Of a stretch of 64,000 nucleotides of DNA, positions 35,814 to 46,426 are shown piece by piece (the stretch's first letter is position 1; the number at the start of each line of letters is the position of its first letter). Made by a program: the position numbers and the translations under genes. Source of the stretch: UPXZ01 sp049840795 (lineage in GTDB: Bacteria > Bacteroidota > Bacteroidia > Bacteroidales > Paludibacteraceae); assembly GCA_049840795.1 (NCBI GenBank), contig JASGJK010000030.1, positions 1 to 64,000 on the forward strand. Direction: 5' to 3'. The notes beneath the pieces are model-generated. The model saw only the letters and a program-made list of their open reading frames with translations. It was not told the origin of the DNA and searched no databases.

Positions 35814-37385
35814 ATGTCGAATAAATATGGTATTTTTGCCAATCGAATAAAGGAAACAATGAGACGGATATTAGAACTTAGCCATACAGAAGCAAGAGCT
35901 TTCTTCTTAAAAGGAGAAAGCTATTTTAGTTTTGATTTGCCTAAATATTTTGTATTTACAAATGTTTTAGAGAAAGTTTCTCAATATTTAAAAGGTAAAA
36001 AGCTTTCGAGCTGTTATGATAGCACTGGAGCTAATGGGCAAGCAGGAGCCAATCGCCCTTATAATATTGAGAATGTAAATTATAAATTTCTGAATAATAA
36101 AGATGGGAAATATGCTTGGCGTCCTTTTCAACTAATACATCCAGCTTTATATGTATCCCTTGTAAATAACATCACAGAAAGAGACAACTGGAATTTATTG
36201 GTAGCGCGATTTTCGCAATTCACCAATAATCAAAATATAAGATGTTATAGTATTCCTTTAGAATCACAAGATGATCAATCGGATAAAGCAACGACAGTTA
36301 GTAATTGGTGGCAATCAATAGAACAACAATCAATAGAATTGGCTTTATCTTATGAATATGTACTACATACAGATATTACAGATTGTTATGGCTCTATATA
36401 CACTCATTCCATATCTTGGGCAATACATACCAAAGCAGTATCAAAAGCAAAGAAAAATGATAAACAGATAATTGGAAATGTGATAGACAAACATTTACAG
36501 GATATGTCATATGGGCAGACAAACGGAATTCCGCAAGGTAGCGTTTTGATGGATTTTATAGCAGAAATGGTTCTTGGATATGCTGATTTAGAATTATCGG
36601 ATCGTATAAATCAAGAGAATATACAAGATTATCAAATTATCCGTTATAGAGATGATTATAGAATTTATTCGAACAATCCACAAACCGCAGAATATATCGC
36701 CAAACTTCTAACAGAAGTTCTTATCAACTTAGGAATGCGATTAAATGCTCAAAAGACCTTAGTTTCAAATAATATTGTTAGAGACTCTATTAAGCCTGAC
36801 AAGTTATATTGGATTTTATCGAAACAAGGAACGAAGAGTATTCAGGAGCATCTATTGCTTATTCATAGGTTGTCTGAAAATTACCCTAATTCAGGCAGTT
36901 TGAATAAGTCGTTAAACAAATTTTTCGATAGAATAAAAGGCCTTACAGAAATAAAACAGGATGTTAAGGTGTTAATATCAATTCTTGTGGATATAATGTA
37001 TAAAAACCCACGTGTATATCCAATTTCTTCTGCTATCTTAAGCAAACTATTTTCTCTGCTAAATGATCCAGTGGAGGCAAACAGCCTTTTACAATTAATA
37101 TGTAATAAGTTTGAAAAGATACCTAATACAGGGCATTTAAAAGTTTGGCTTCAACGTTTGACCATTAAAATTGACAGAGCCAAGACTTATGATGAGGACT
37201 TGTGTAAAAAAGTAAATACTCCTAATATTCAAATATGGAACTCGGATTGGGTGAATAGTGCTTTAAAAACGATAATAGAATCTACTCCAATCATAGATGA
37301 ACAGATTATTCAAGACATAAATGTCATTATTGACAAAGAGGAGGTTCAATTATTTAAGGCTGATTATGATGAAGACGGAGAATGA
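35814..37385 (+). CDS. Reverse transcriptase of the defence (Abi/UG/DRT) type
   Basis: This 523-residue protein has RT motif A TDITDCYGSIYTHSISWAIH (about 186-205), motif B GQTNGIPQGSVLMDFIAEMVL and catalytic YRDDYRIY (about 278). SIYTHS in motif A is usual in the abortive-infection and DRT groups, not in group II introns. The last ~200 residues (...ILVDIMYKNPRVYPISSAILSKLFSLL...) are helical repeats like those of AbiK-type proteins. The first gene of an operon with HNH and PD-(D/E)xK nucleases. No retron msr/msd is recognised. Subtype not assigned. Confidence 0.85.
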   Translation: MSNKYGIFANRIKETMRRILELSHTEARAFFLKGESYFSFDLPKYFVFTNVLEKVSQYLKGKKLSSCYDSTGANGQAGANRPYNIENVNYKFLNNKDGKYAWRPFQLIHPALYVSLVNNITERDNWNLLVARFSQFTNNQNIRCYSIPLESQDDQSDKATTVSNWWQSIEQQSIELALSYEYVLHTDITDCYGSIYTHSISWAIHTKAVSKAKKNDKQIIGNVIDKHLQDMSYGQTNGIPQGSVLMDFIAEMVLGYADLELSDRINQENIQDYQIIRYRDDYRIYSNNPQTAEYIAKLLTEVLINLGMRLNAQKTLVSNNIVRDSIKPDKLYWILSKQGTKSIQEHLLLIHRLSENYPNSGSLNKSLNKFFDRIKGLTEIKQDVKVLISILVDIMYKNPRVYPISSAILSKLFSLLNDPVEANSLLQLICNKFEKIPNTGHLKVWLQRLTIKIDRAKTYDEDLCKKVNTPNIQIWNSDWVNSALKTIIESTPIIDEQIIQDINVIIDKEEVQLFKADYDEDGE

Positions 37386-38229
37386 TTTATCTATAAGAGA
37401 ACTTACCCCTTTTGATATTATTTGGATTAAAAATATAACAAATGGAGAAGAAGGGTCTGCATATATGGATGTTGGCTCTGATTTTATTTTACATTTTCCA
37501 AACCACCATCGTGGAAATATATTGAAACCTCACAGAGGAGAAATAATTCTCTTACACCAAAACATTGATGGTTGTAAAGCTTTCACGCATTTAGTCACTC
37601 CTATTGATGATGAGATTGAAGAAGGAGACAGAGTAAATTTTAGATACGGAAGAAATGTAAAAGTTATCGCTAAGACACCTATTGATAACTTGATTTTTGT
37701 TTCAGATTCTCTCTGGAATAGAGTTAACTTTCAAGGAATAAGTCAGGGAAATGCTTGTGAAATATCTCATATTTCTAAATTAGGTGTTTTCGATGATTTA
37801 CTTCATGATGTATGGTTTCGGTTTTCTCCATTTTTCAAACAAGACTTTTCAGATTCTATTCATTTTGTAGAAAATGTGTCTAAAGAGATTGATCTTGATG
37901 ATCCTGATTTAGGAGTTGCAGAGGGCAAAGAAAGACTAATCACCCATATTGCAAGAGAAAGAAATAGAGAAATAGTTCACAAGAAAAAACAACAAGCATT
38001 AAAGATGGGACTATTGAAATGCTGTGTGTGTGAATTTTCCTTTATTGATAGTTTTGGTATTGAGTTTATAGAATGTCACCATATAAAACCCATATCTGAA
38101 TCAGGAGAAACAACTACCAAATTGGAAGATCTGGAATTGGTTTGCCCCAATTGCCACAGAATGTTACACCGGAAATTTGAAGGTAGATTTCTAACAATTA
38201 AGGAGTTTAAAACACGATTCTTTTATTAA
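37366..38229 (+). CDS. HNH endonuclease partner of the RT
   Basis: The product is 287 residues from ATG 37366 (or 37369), overlapping the RT stop by 20 bases. The N-terminal ~190 residues are not recognised and contain a beta-rich part (IILLHQNIDGCKAFTHLVTPIDDEIEEGDRVNFRYGRNVKVI). The C-terminus is a classic HNH: CCVCEFSF ... IECHHIKPISE ... LVCPNCHRMLH, with two zinc-binding CxxC pairs and the catalytic His. It probably cuts DNA once the RT module senses infection. Confidence 0.85.
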   Translation: MMKTENDLSIRELTPFDIIWIKNITNGEEGSAYMDVGSDFILHFPNHHRGNILKPHRGEIILLHQNIDGCKAFTHLVTPIDDEIEEGDRVNFRYGRNVKVIAKTPIDNLIFVSDSLWNRVNFQGISQGNACEISHISKLGVFDDLLHDVWFRFSPFFKQDFSDSIHFVENVSKEIDLDDPDLGVAEGKERLITHIARERNREIVHKKKQQALKMGLLKCCVCEFSFIDSFGIEFIECHHIKPISESGETTTKLEDLELVCPNCHRMLHRKFEGRFLTIKEFKTRFFY

Positions 38230-38245
38230 AATAACAATTAGCCAT

Positions 38246-39076
38246 ATGGATAAAAGTGAAATAAAATATATAGGAGAACAGATTAAAGATACCTTAAGAT
38301 ATATATCGAATATTCGTTATGATTTATATCTTAGACCTCAAATTGAAGATGATTATAAATCAGATGTATCAGAAAGTTTGCTGTATGTAAGAATTAGAGA
38401 TTTATACTTTCTAATATTGGCATATTTAGAAGCGCAAGGAATGTCTTCTCTTTTTGATATATTTCATAACAGATATGCACCTGTTATTGATGATGATAAC
38501 GAACTTAAAAAAGAAGTTTGTTATCATCCCGAAGACGAATCTGAACTAAAAATACTTAATGACTTTGAGCAGTTTTTAAAAGCATTTAGTTTTTTTGATA
38601 ATCACTATCACAAAAACGAAGAATCAGGACAATTAATTTCTATACTTAGAAATACAGATCATATACTGAAAAATTGTAATGTAGAAGTACATAATGAAGC
38701 GGATATATACAAACAAGTGAAATGGGTACTGGGACTTTACTACCCTAAATGTCGTAATAAAAATAAGGCTGCCTTTATCCAACAATTTAAGACTTATAAT
38801 CCCGATATTCTAATACCAGAATTAAAAACAGCTATAGAATACAAATATATTAATAGCCTGTCTGATAATATCGATGAGTTTATAGATCAAATAAAAATTG
38901 ATTCAACCAACTATATTGGAGATTCAAACTATGAATATTTTATAGCTGTCATTTACATTGAAGATATCTCTATGGCAACCAATGAAAGCATTGAGGCATC
39001 ATGGAAGGCTAAGAATTTTCCAAAAAATTGGGAGCTTGTTGTAGTAAACGGCTCTCCAACAAAGAAAAAGAAATGA
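38246..39076 (+). CDS. PD-(D/E)xK nuclease-like protein of the RT operon
   Basis: This 276-residue protein starts 16 bases after the HNH gene. A helical N-terminal half (KYIGEQIKDTLRYISNIRYDLYLRP) is followed by PDILIPELKTAIEYKYI (about 190-206), matching PD-Xn-ExK, and by a strand-helix end (EYFIAVIYIEDIS...WELVVVNG). This suggests a restriction-endonuclease-like fold. It lies between the HNH and AbiH genes in the same operon. The family is otherwise unknown to me. Confidence 0.6.
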   Translation: MDKSEIKYIGEQIKDTLRYISNIRYDLYLRPQIEDDYKSDVSESLLYVRIRDLYFLILAYLEAQGMSSLFDIFHNRYAPVIDDDNELKKEVCYHPEDESELKILNDFEQFLKAFSFFDNHYHKNEESGQLISILRNTDHILKNCNVEVHNEADIYKQVKWVLGLYYPKCRNKNKAAFIQQFKTYNPDILIPELKTAIEYKYINSLSDNIDEFIDQIKIDSTNYIGDSNYEYFIAVIYIEDISMATNESIEASWKAKNFPKNWELVVVNGSPTKKKK

Positions 39077-39524
39077 TAACAGGGGTATGAGTAATAGGAA
39101 ATTGTATATTATCGGTAATGGATTTGACTTACACCATGATTTGAAAACAAGTTACGCCGATTTCTGCCTGTATGTGAGAGAAAAGGATAAAGAACTGTAC
39201 GAGTTTTTGGAATGCTATGTAGATGTTGAGTTAGACAAAAAGGGACTATGGAAAGATTTTGAGAACTGTCTAAGTACATTTGATCATGTAGGATTTTACA
39301 GCGACTACGATCATACGGAGCCGTCAGGCGACAACTTTAAATTGAGTGACATGCTCGGGGTAGAGGATGAATTGACAGAAAAATCCGAAATGATGATTGA
39401 AAAAATGCGTCAGGCTTTATATGATTGGCTCGACGAAATAGATTATCCCGATAAAGGATATAAAGCACTACCACTTGAGACATATGCAAGATATTTGACA
39501 TTCAACTATACCTCTACTTTAAAC

Positions 39525-40946
39525 CTACTCTTTATACACATCTTCCAGTTCATCTAAAGCGAGTTCGAAAGCATCATATTTGATATAGAAAATATCCATC
39601 CCTTTCTTTATTGTAATATATCCGGGTGGTCCTTGACTACTGTATCCTGTCCATTTGCCTAACCTTGCCACAATCCATGCTGCCCATGCTAAAGTATTTA
39701 TTATGAAAGGGTTTTTCTGCATCTCTGTTTTTCTTTCTAACCTGGGTTGAAGGATCTTTAAGAACGCTATTTGTTTGTTTGAGAAAGCCATTTTAGCTTC
39801 ACAGTCTTCACGCTTTTGATCATAAGCTATCTTTATAATCATTATCTGCAAGGCTGCTTGTAAGCAAAACAACATCAGTCTTTTTAATCCCAATCCAGAT
39901 TCAAGCTGAGAAGATTCAATATCTAAGCCATCAGATTTCAGTATTCGGAATAATTCTTCAATATACCACCTTGCACGATACCAATGAACGCATTGAGTGG
40001 CTTGTTCTACCGTGTCGATTTGGTGGGTTGTATACAACCTCCATTCAATTGGATCTTCGCCCGATGGAACTGTGTCTGGTCGTTCAACCACATAGATACA
40101 ATTCATTTTTATAGAAGCTGGATAATCCCCGACCGTTTGACTTCCACGTTTTATATCAACTGTTGTATAACGTAAATCTATTTTCGCCTTACGGCTTTTC
40201 CGCGATTTATTTCCTTTGATCTCAATTTCATAAGTATACTCAATTTTGCAACTCTGCATCTTATCCAACAGTGACATGTCATTTTCGCAAGTCAACCGGT
40301 TTGAACTGGAGCGAATAAGCAAATGAGTGTTCTCTGTTGGAATTGTGCAAAGAGCCTCATAAATATCTGATTCTCTGTCAGCGATCACTGTAATTATCGA
40401 AACCTTGGGTAGGTTTTTCCTACTTTCAGTTACGCTGCTAATCCAACGGAACGATTCCTTATCTTCGATAGGCAGCTTTTGGTAAGCTCGAGGGTTTTTC
40501 ACAGGCTTTTCCCATTCTCGATTCCATAGTTTTACAGCACAAAATCCAATAGGCATATGTTTATCAGCATCTACTACCAACATCGGATGACAAAGATATC
40601 CAAGTGTATTGGGATGAATTCTACCTAAATCTGCATCTGAATCCTTAACCCTATCTCTATGCGAGTAATAATTAACTTCCGTAGTATCCTGAATGCACAA
40701 GAGATGGTCTCCTACTATATTGCTATTACAGGAACTGAATAGAGCTTCGCTAAGCTGTGTTTCACTACATTTTGTATTATTCAACATTCTATATGATCCA
40801 ATCTTTTCTGTGTGCGTTATGCAACTCTGATTCACTATGGCTGAACCGCTGGTTATCAAATTTGATAAAAATAAATTTGCTCTTTTATCTATTCTTTTAT
40901 CATTGAAATTACCTTTAAGAAAACAACCTAATTCACTGTGCATCAT
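39525..40946 (-). CDS. IS4-family transposase
   Basis: The product is about 473 residues from MMHSELGCFLKGNFNDKRIDKR. The DDE residues lie in LLCIQDTTEVNYYSH, ITVIADRESDIYE and the YREK motif WYRARWYIEELFRILKSD. A relative of Tn5/IS50-type transposases. Its stop codon lies in the terminal repeat. Intact. Confidence 0.95.
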   Translation of the reverse strand: MMHSELGCFLKGNFNDKRIDKRANLFLSNLITSGSAIVNQSCITHTEKIGSYRMLNNTKCSETQLSEALFSSCNSNIVGDHLLCIQDTTEVNYYSHRDRVKDSDADLGRIHPNTLGYLCHPMLVVDADKHMPIGFCAVKLWNREWEKPVKNPRAYQKLPIEDKESFRWISSVTESRKNLPKVSIITVIADRESDIYEALCTIPTENTHLLIRSSSNRLTCENDMSLLDKMQSCKIEYTYEIEIKGNKSRKSRKAKIDLRYTTVDIKRGSQTVGDYPASIKMNCIYVVERPDTVPSGEDPIEWRLYTTHQIDTVEQATQCVHWYRARWYIEELFRILKSDGLDIESSQLESGLGLKRLMLFCLQAALQIMIIKIAYDQKREDCEAKMAFSNKQIAFLKILQPRLERKTEMQKNPFIINTLAWAAWIVARLGKWTGYSSQGPPGYITIKKGMDIFYIKYDAFELALDELEDVYKE

Positions 40947-41094
40947 ATCATAAAGATACACAATAAACACCATAATAGCAAATTATCCGGATAGTAAATA
41001 CACTCTGCATTAAGATATTACTGCTTTAAATCCTGCAACTAACTCCTACTCTTTTATTCATCCGATGAACAAAAAAAGATGTGTATAAAGAGTA
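39525..41094 (-). mobile_element. IS4-family insertion sequence with 10-base target duplication
   Basis: The terminal inverted repeats begin CTACTCTTTATACACATC (39525...) and end GATGTGTATAAAGAGTAG (...41094). TACTTTAAAC flanks both ends (39515-39524 and 41095-41104). Length 1570 bases. The preserved duplication and intact transposase suggest a recent insertion. Confidence 0.95.
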
Positions 41095-41578
41095 GTACTT
41101 TAAACCAGTTGTATTCCATACCAGACGAAAATATTCTACACATCCATCATTCTATTGCAACTCATGGGAGTGACTTGGTATTCGGTCATGGAAGTATCAT
41201 TGAAGAAGTAACTCTGCTCGATGATGAAGGTAACGGCAATTACCCGTCTTCGTCTTATTCAAATGCAGAGAGCGCATCGAAGATGTTGCTTGCCCATTTC
41301 TATAAAGACACCAAGAATATAATTAGGAAAAATGTGAAATTCTTTGATAATCTTTGGGATATAGATGAAATTATAGTATTGGGACACTCTTTGAAATGAT
41401 ATTGATCTGTCTTATTTTAGATATATAATGAAAATAGTTGGTAACGACATTAAGTGGATAGTAAGTTATTATAGTTATGATGAATGCGAAGGAATGAACG
41501 AAAGGCTGAAAAGTGTCGGTGCAATAGGGGAAATTACATTTATAAAAATGGAAAGTTTAACCTAATTATTGAACTTGT

Positions 41579-42397
41579 ATGCGTTTTGCCCTGATGAACG
41601 ATAAACTTACGGAAGCTATGCCCGGTCTTATGGATGCGGTGTGTCCGGGATGTGGTGAGTCGGTAATTGCAAAATGCGGTACTCAAAAAGTATACCATTG
41701 GGCGCATAAAAATATGAGAACGTGCGATAGCTGGTGGGAAACCGAAACCGAATGGCATCGTGCATGGAAGAATAAATTTCCTTTTGAATGGCAGGAGATA
41801 TTCTTGCCCGACGAACAAACCGGAGAGAAGCATATAGCGGACGTAAGAACTGAACACGGGCTGGTAATTGAGTTTCAACATTCGTTCATAAATACTGATG
41901 AACGCACTTCCCGCGAAAAGTTTTATAAAAATATGGTTTGGGTTGTGGACGGGACACGTTTAACAAGAGATTTTCCACGATTCATAAAAGGAGGTAAATT
42001 TGATCCGACAGAATTGAAACCGGGTATAATTAAGGTCGATTTTGCAGACGACTATTTTCCCCGTAACTGGCTTAAATCATCAGTTCCAGTTGTGTTCGAT
42101 TTTCTTGGTCTCAACGACCCTGTCAGCGTAGACTATACACGTAAAACGCTTTATTGCCTTTTTCCGAGCCATGATGACTTTGAGGCTGTATTTGCGAAAA
42201 TATCGCGGGAGGTCTTTATCAAGACTGTCCTAAATGGGGAGTGGAGCGAGCGGGTTACTGCATTTATGGATGAAATGGAACAAGAATACATTGAAAAGCA
42301 AAAACAAAGGCAACGAAATATGCAGCAACCGATATATTATAGAAGAAAGAGATTTATTTATCCAGCCAAAATATATCGTAAAAAATGGCGGAGATAA
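41579..42397 (+). CDS. CoiA-like competence/nuclease family protein
   Basis: This 272-residue protein has CPGCGESVIAKCGTQKVYHWAHK (zinc-finger-like start of the CoiA family) and CDSWWETETEWHRAWKNKFP. EKHIADVRTEHGLVIEFQHS, with Asp and Glu residues, fits a PD-(D/E)xK nuclease core. In Bacteroides elements a CoiA-like gene often sits near the transfer genes; its role is unknown. It converges on the fragment of the traG 3' end at 42404. Confidence 0.8.
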   Translation: MRFALMNDKLTEAMPGLMDAVCPGCGESVIAKCGTQKVYHWAHKNMRTCDSWWETETEWHRAWKNKFPFEWQEIFLPDEQTGEKHIADVRTEHGLVIEFQHSFINTDERTSREKFYKNMVWVVDGTRLTRDFPRFIKGGKFDPTELKPGIIKVDFADDYFPRNWLKSSVPVVFDFLGLNDPVSVDYTRKTLYCLFPSHDDFEAVFAKISREVFIKTVLNGEWSERVTAFMDEMEQEYIEKQKQRQRNMQQPIYYRRKRFIYPAKIYRKKWRR

Positions 42398-42403
42398 AAA
42401 TAG

Positions 42404-42447
42404 CGGCAACAAATGCCTTAAATTCTCATCATTACGAATACGCTCCA
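42404..42447 (-). repeat. Duplicate of the traG 3' end
   Basis: 44 bases match 51155-51198 (end of the coupling-protein gene) with three differences. On the minus strand they encode ERIRNDENLR.LLP. The copy lies directly before the XRE-helicase-AbiH-Gabija block, and the real traG end lies directly after it, so the repeat brackets the cargo. Confidence 0.85.
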
Positions 42448-42493
42448 GTAAATCCAAACATTTTGATTTATTGCAAAATCGGAATATTCAAAG

Positions 42494-42556
42494 AATCCAA
42501 ACTTAAGCATGTATGCTATTGAATATCAATCACACAAATAGAGTTAAGTTTGGATT
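42494..42556. repeat. 13-base inverted repeat at the cargo edge
   Basis: AATCCAAACTTAA (42494-42506) and TTAAGTTTGGATT (42544-42556) are exact inverse copies 37 bases apart. It could be a terminator for gajB or an end structure of the inserted block. Confidence 0.6.
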
Positions 42557-42624
42557 GCATTTCATTTTCTTGTGTTTTTCATCTCCTCCTCATAAAAATA
42601 TAACAAGAAGAGCAGTTCATAAAA

Positions 42625-44377
42625 CTACGGAAGATCGTATATTGTAAAAGACATTGCGGCCAACTTAGCCCTAGTGGTGTCACTCAATGTCGGTGTTGAA
42701 ATAAATAATCTGTTTTTTGCCCTACTCAGGGCAACATAAAAAACGCGATGATCTTCATTATTATCCAAATTAGGTGAAAATAAAAAGCTCAAATCTGCCT
42801 CCTTATCAAGGACCAGCATCACATTGTCAAATTCGTCTCCTTTCGATTTATGAATAGTTCGATGCAAACTATTGTCTTCAACGATATTTACGCATACCGC
42901 TAATTGCTTATAGGTATTATTCATGTAGAAATCTCGGATTCCTCCTGCACGAAGCGTTGATGCCGCCTTAACATTTGCACATATAAAGGCATGGAAATCA
43001 AGTAAATTACCATTACTGTATTCATTATACCTACTGACTAATAAAGTCAAATGTTTTAAGGCCTCTTTCCTTGCAGTATCTTTATTAGATGCTATTTTTT
43101 CAATTTCTTTTAAAGTCTTTTAAACCGATTGTGCATAGCAACTTCTGTGGCTCTTATACATGCAGAAACTAACGATTGCCTTTCTTTGTTTGAATCTTTC
43201 TCTGATAATGATTTAAACAAATTACTTGTGGGAACATTGACATCCATTTCTTTTTTTATGGCATTAGAAGTAATATTTCTTATATGAGAGGGAATGGATA
43301 ATATCAGAAGAACATAGTTCTTTGCTTTTGTTGAGAGCCGATTTTGTATTACCTACTATAATATGAGGAATTTCGCCATTCGTATTATTGACCTTGTTTT
43401 GTATAAATTTCGGTCGAATCAAATTAAGGCAGTCTATAATTTGATTGGTACTTCTACGGTTATCCAACATCTGATAGTCTATCATTCCATCTAAAAGAAA
43501 GGTTTCAAATTGACTCGCATCTGCTCCCTGAAACCCGTATATAGATTGGGCTTTATCCCCAATGATTCCTACTCTTGTTTCGGCTTGTCCTATCATTTTC
43601 AAAATTCGAACTTGAATAGGATTTGAATCTTGAAACTCATCAATATAAAAATAAGGAAATTTTGCTCTTAGAATTGTCGATATAAATGGATATCTCATTA
43701 ATAATTGGTAACTAAAAAATAAAACGTCATCATGATGCAAAATTCCTCTTTTCCAATATTTCTTTTTTCAGACTTATCAAGTCCGCTTCTAATAAATCCA
43801 AACATCTTTTGTTCAGATATCTCCGATTAGTGTCATTAGAATAAGCATATTTTCTATCGCAGAAAATGATCAAATTGTCAGCTGAATCAAATGCAAAAGA
43901 TAATTTTGACAACCAATTTGTTAAAGCATTAATATTATCCTCGAGTTTTATCAATTGATTAACCGTATATGGATGCGATAATGAGCTTGCGTTAGGATGG
44001 TTCGTAACCCAATTAATAATTCGACCCCTGCCTATAGTTACTTCGTCATGTCCATCTATTTTATTGACATTCAGTTCATATTCATTCGCAATGAACTGAA
44101 TATAAGGCTTTACAATATGCTTATATAAAAAACTATGAATAGTACTCACTTCTACTCTATCGGAAGAAGAACCAATCCTTGTTAATATTGTTTCAACTGC
44201 GATATTCGTGTAAGTAATACAAGCGATTTTCCGTGTTTTACATAATCGGGACGATGTATATAAAACGTTTTTTATGTGATTTATCAACCAGTGAGTTTTC
44301 CCTGCACCAGGGCCTGCCGATACTCTAAAATGCTGCTCTATCGGGATTAAATCAGCAGAAGTTATTGAAGTAGCCAT
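42625..44377 (-). pseudogene. gajB: Gabija-like UvrD/Rep helicase GajB, three frames
   Basis: Three segments join into about 584 residues. Walker A is SAGPGAGKTHW (about 20-30), ACITYTNIAVETILTRIG is motif Ia, FYIDEFQDSNPIQ is motif II, GDKAQSIYGFQGADASQF is motif III. HKSKGDEFDNVMLVLDKE and YVALSRAKNRLFISTP close the SF1A helicase. Breaks near 43735, 43290 and 43120 each fit one base. It overlaps the gajA end by 16 bases. In Gabija, GajB joins GajA in a nuclease-helicase complex active against phage DNA. Confidence 0.75.
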
Positions 44378-46403
44378 TCTATTGCATCTTTTATGTATTG
44401 TGGAACATCAAAGGATCTTCTTTGATTTGCGGGCAACAGAAGGTTTTCTTCCAAGATGCTGCATAACTCTAACGCATTTTCACCCTTACCAACTGAATTC
44501 AAGTATCGAGAGGCCACCAATGCTTTTTTCTTTTCTTCTTCGTCCCACGAAGAAGCCTCTAAAGATTGTGCTATTCTTTCATTTTCGGCACTTGTCCTTA
44601 ATTTATTCAAAGCATCGGAATAGTTAATTGTCATTAATTCCTTTATTTCTTCTTGATTCTTCATGGAATCTGTGACAAGTATATCCAACGTAGGATTATG
44701 CAAAATTAAATCATATTCAAAAGTCTTACTCTTTAACTTGTCCTGACTAAAAAAGTGAATGGTAGCATTGGCATTAAATGCATTGATAATATCTTCGGCA
44801 TTTTCAGCATACTCATAATTTGCAACTTCACAACAATACTCATAAGGATAGCATTTTTCGAAATGCTGGCCGCCATTCCGTTTTTTTCTGCTGGGGTCTC
44901 TATCTGTTAAACAAACAATCTTTTTAGATATGGCATGAGGGTTGGATGTGTCAAATAATTTGGTAAAATGGCTGAAATATCTACCCCCTACATTAATCAC
45001 AGCGACATGGTTATCTTCCAATGAACATCCGATATACTTTGCCATTGTCGCTAATAGTAATTCTTCCGCAATGCCTTCTACTAAAATGACTTTTTGTGCA
45101 AAAAGCATATCTGATTTGGTGGCATCTAAAAATCGCTGTACATACGCTTTTGACTTTTTGTCTTCAGCCGTTTCACTGAAAACTTTGCCCGGATATCCTA
45201 CTGATAATATATCATTTTCGCTGTGCAAACAGATTATTTCATCTAAAGAAACAGCCGATGTAATTTGAGTTGAATGGGTTGTTACAAATATTTGACGAAC
45301 CTTCTTTTTTACGTCTCTGTTCTCTTTAAAAATTTCAAAAATTTATACTGCATAGCTGGATGAAGGTGTGCTTCGGGTTCTTCAATCGCTAAAATAGGGA
45401 ACACTTTGGCATTGCTTCCCAAATAATTTCCATCGGAATTTACTTGCATCTTCGCTAAAAGCAGGGACATAAATATGAGATTATTGTATCCCAAACCGTT
45501 ATGGGTAGCTGGTATTGTTATCCCTGTTTCATATTCTATGATTAATTTTAATGCGGAAAATAGTTCTACATCCGACAAACTTCCGTCAAAGTCCGGATTC
45601 GCTCGATTGAAAGAAGCTCCTGTTTGTTTTGCATAATCAAGTATCTGTTCCTTACCTTCACGCATTCTATCTTGCAAAATTTGAAGTAATGCATCTGCGT
45701 TTATAGAGAAGGCTTCCTTTAATGCTTTGATTTCTGCAAGTTTGACTTCCGCGCTTTTAGTTGCATCATTCTTTATACTATAATCCATAAAGAAGTCTAA
45801 TACTTCTCTTAAAAGAGTATTACGCCCTGAAAACATATCACGCTCAACATCTCGGATAGCATCCAAAAATTGAAAATCGAATTTTTGTAATGATTCGCTA
45901 TCTGCTTGTATTTGCAATGTGGGGTCTCCACCCCACATTCTCGAAGTGTAGAGCCGTAAGAAATCGTGTTGGATGACCTTCCATGCTTTCTTTATATTAT
46001 CCACTTCGGATAAAGCATCTATATACTTTTGTCTCTCGTTTTCAGGCAGGAAAAATTCGTATGTAAACAGAGCTTCGTATGGTGATGCCAGCTTCGTTAA
46101 ATAATTTCCGACAGTCACCAAGTCATCTGAATTAGGGTCTTTATCTTTACTTTGAGAAATGGTAAGATTAATGGTTACTTTAGGCGGATTAGCCTTTAGT
46201 TCCTCAATCGTAGTGTGCTTATTAAAGTCATGTACGTCCAATCGCTTTGAACTTTGTGTGTCAATTGCTAAAGATATTGCCTTCAATACATTACTTTTCC
46301 CTGCATTATTGTGACCAATAATGACATTTATTCCATCATTGAATAGAATTTCTTTTTCTTTGAAATTTCGAAATCCTTTAATTTTTATTTTTGATATATA
46401 CAT
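44362..46403 (-). pseudogene. gajA: Gabija-like OLD-family nuclease GajA, one frameshift
   Basis: About 680 residues. Walker A is IIGHNNAGKSNVLKAI (28-43), Walker B is ILAIEEPEAHLHP (about 340), then VTTHSTQI. The C-terminal TOPRIM domain has ILVEGIAEELLL, VINVGG and CLTDRDPS for metal binding. The frame slips in a T run near 45340 (FLKFFKENRDVKKK reads across). OLD nuclease directly before a UvrD-type helicase is the definition of class 2 OLD / Gabija. Longer than the best-known GajA (about 580), mainly in the ATPase insertion. Confidence 0.78.
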
Positions 46404-46426
46404 GATTGTACGCTTTGATTTATACT

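Larger units (their letters stand above)
39087..41565 (+). pseudogene. abiH: AbiH-family abortive-infection protein, split by IS4 and one frameshift
   Basis: KLYIIGNGFDLHHDLKTSYADF at the N-terminus is the AbiH signature. Removing the IS4 element and one 10-base target copy joins YLTFNYTSTLN to QLYSIPDENILHIHHSI in frame. Near 41396 one extra A breaks GHSLN-DIDLSYF; after correction the protein runs to 41565 for about 265 residues. AbiH proteins stop phage growth by an unknown route. It starts 10 bases after the PD-(D/E)xK gene. A second AbiH (46427-47475) lies nearby. Confidence 0.8.
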
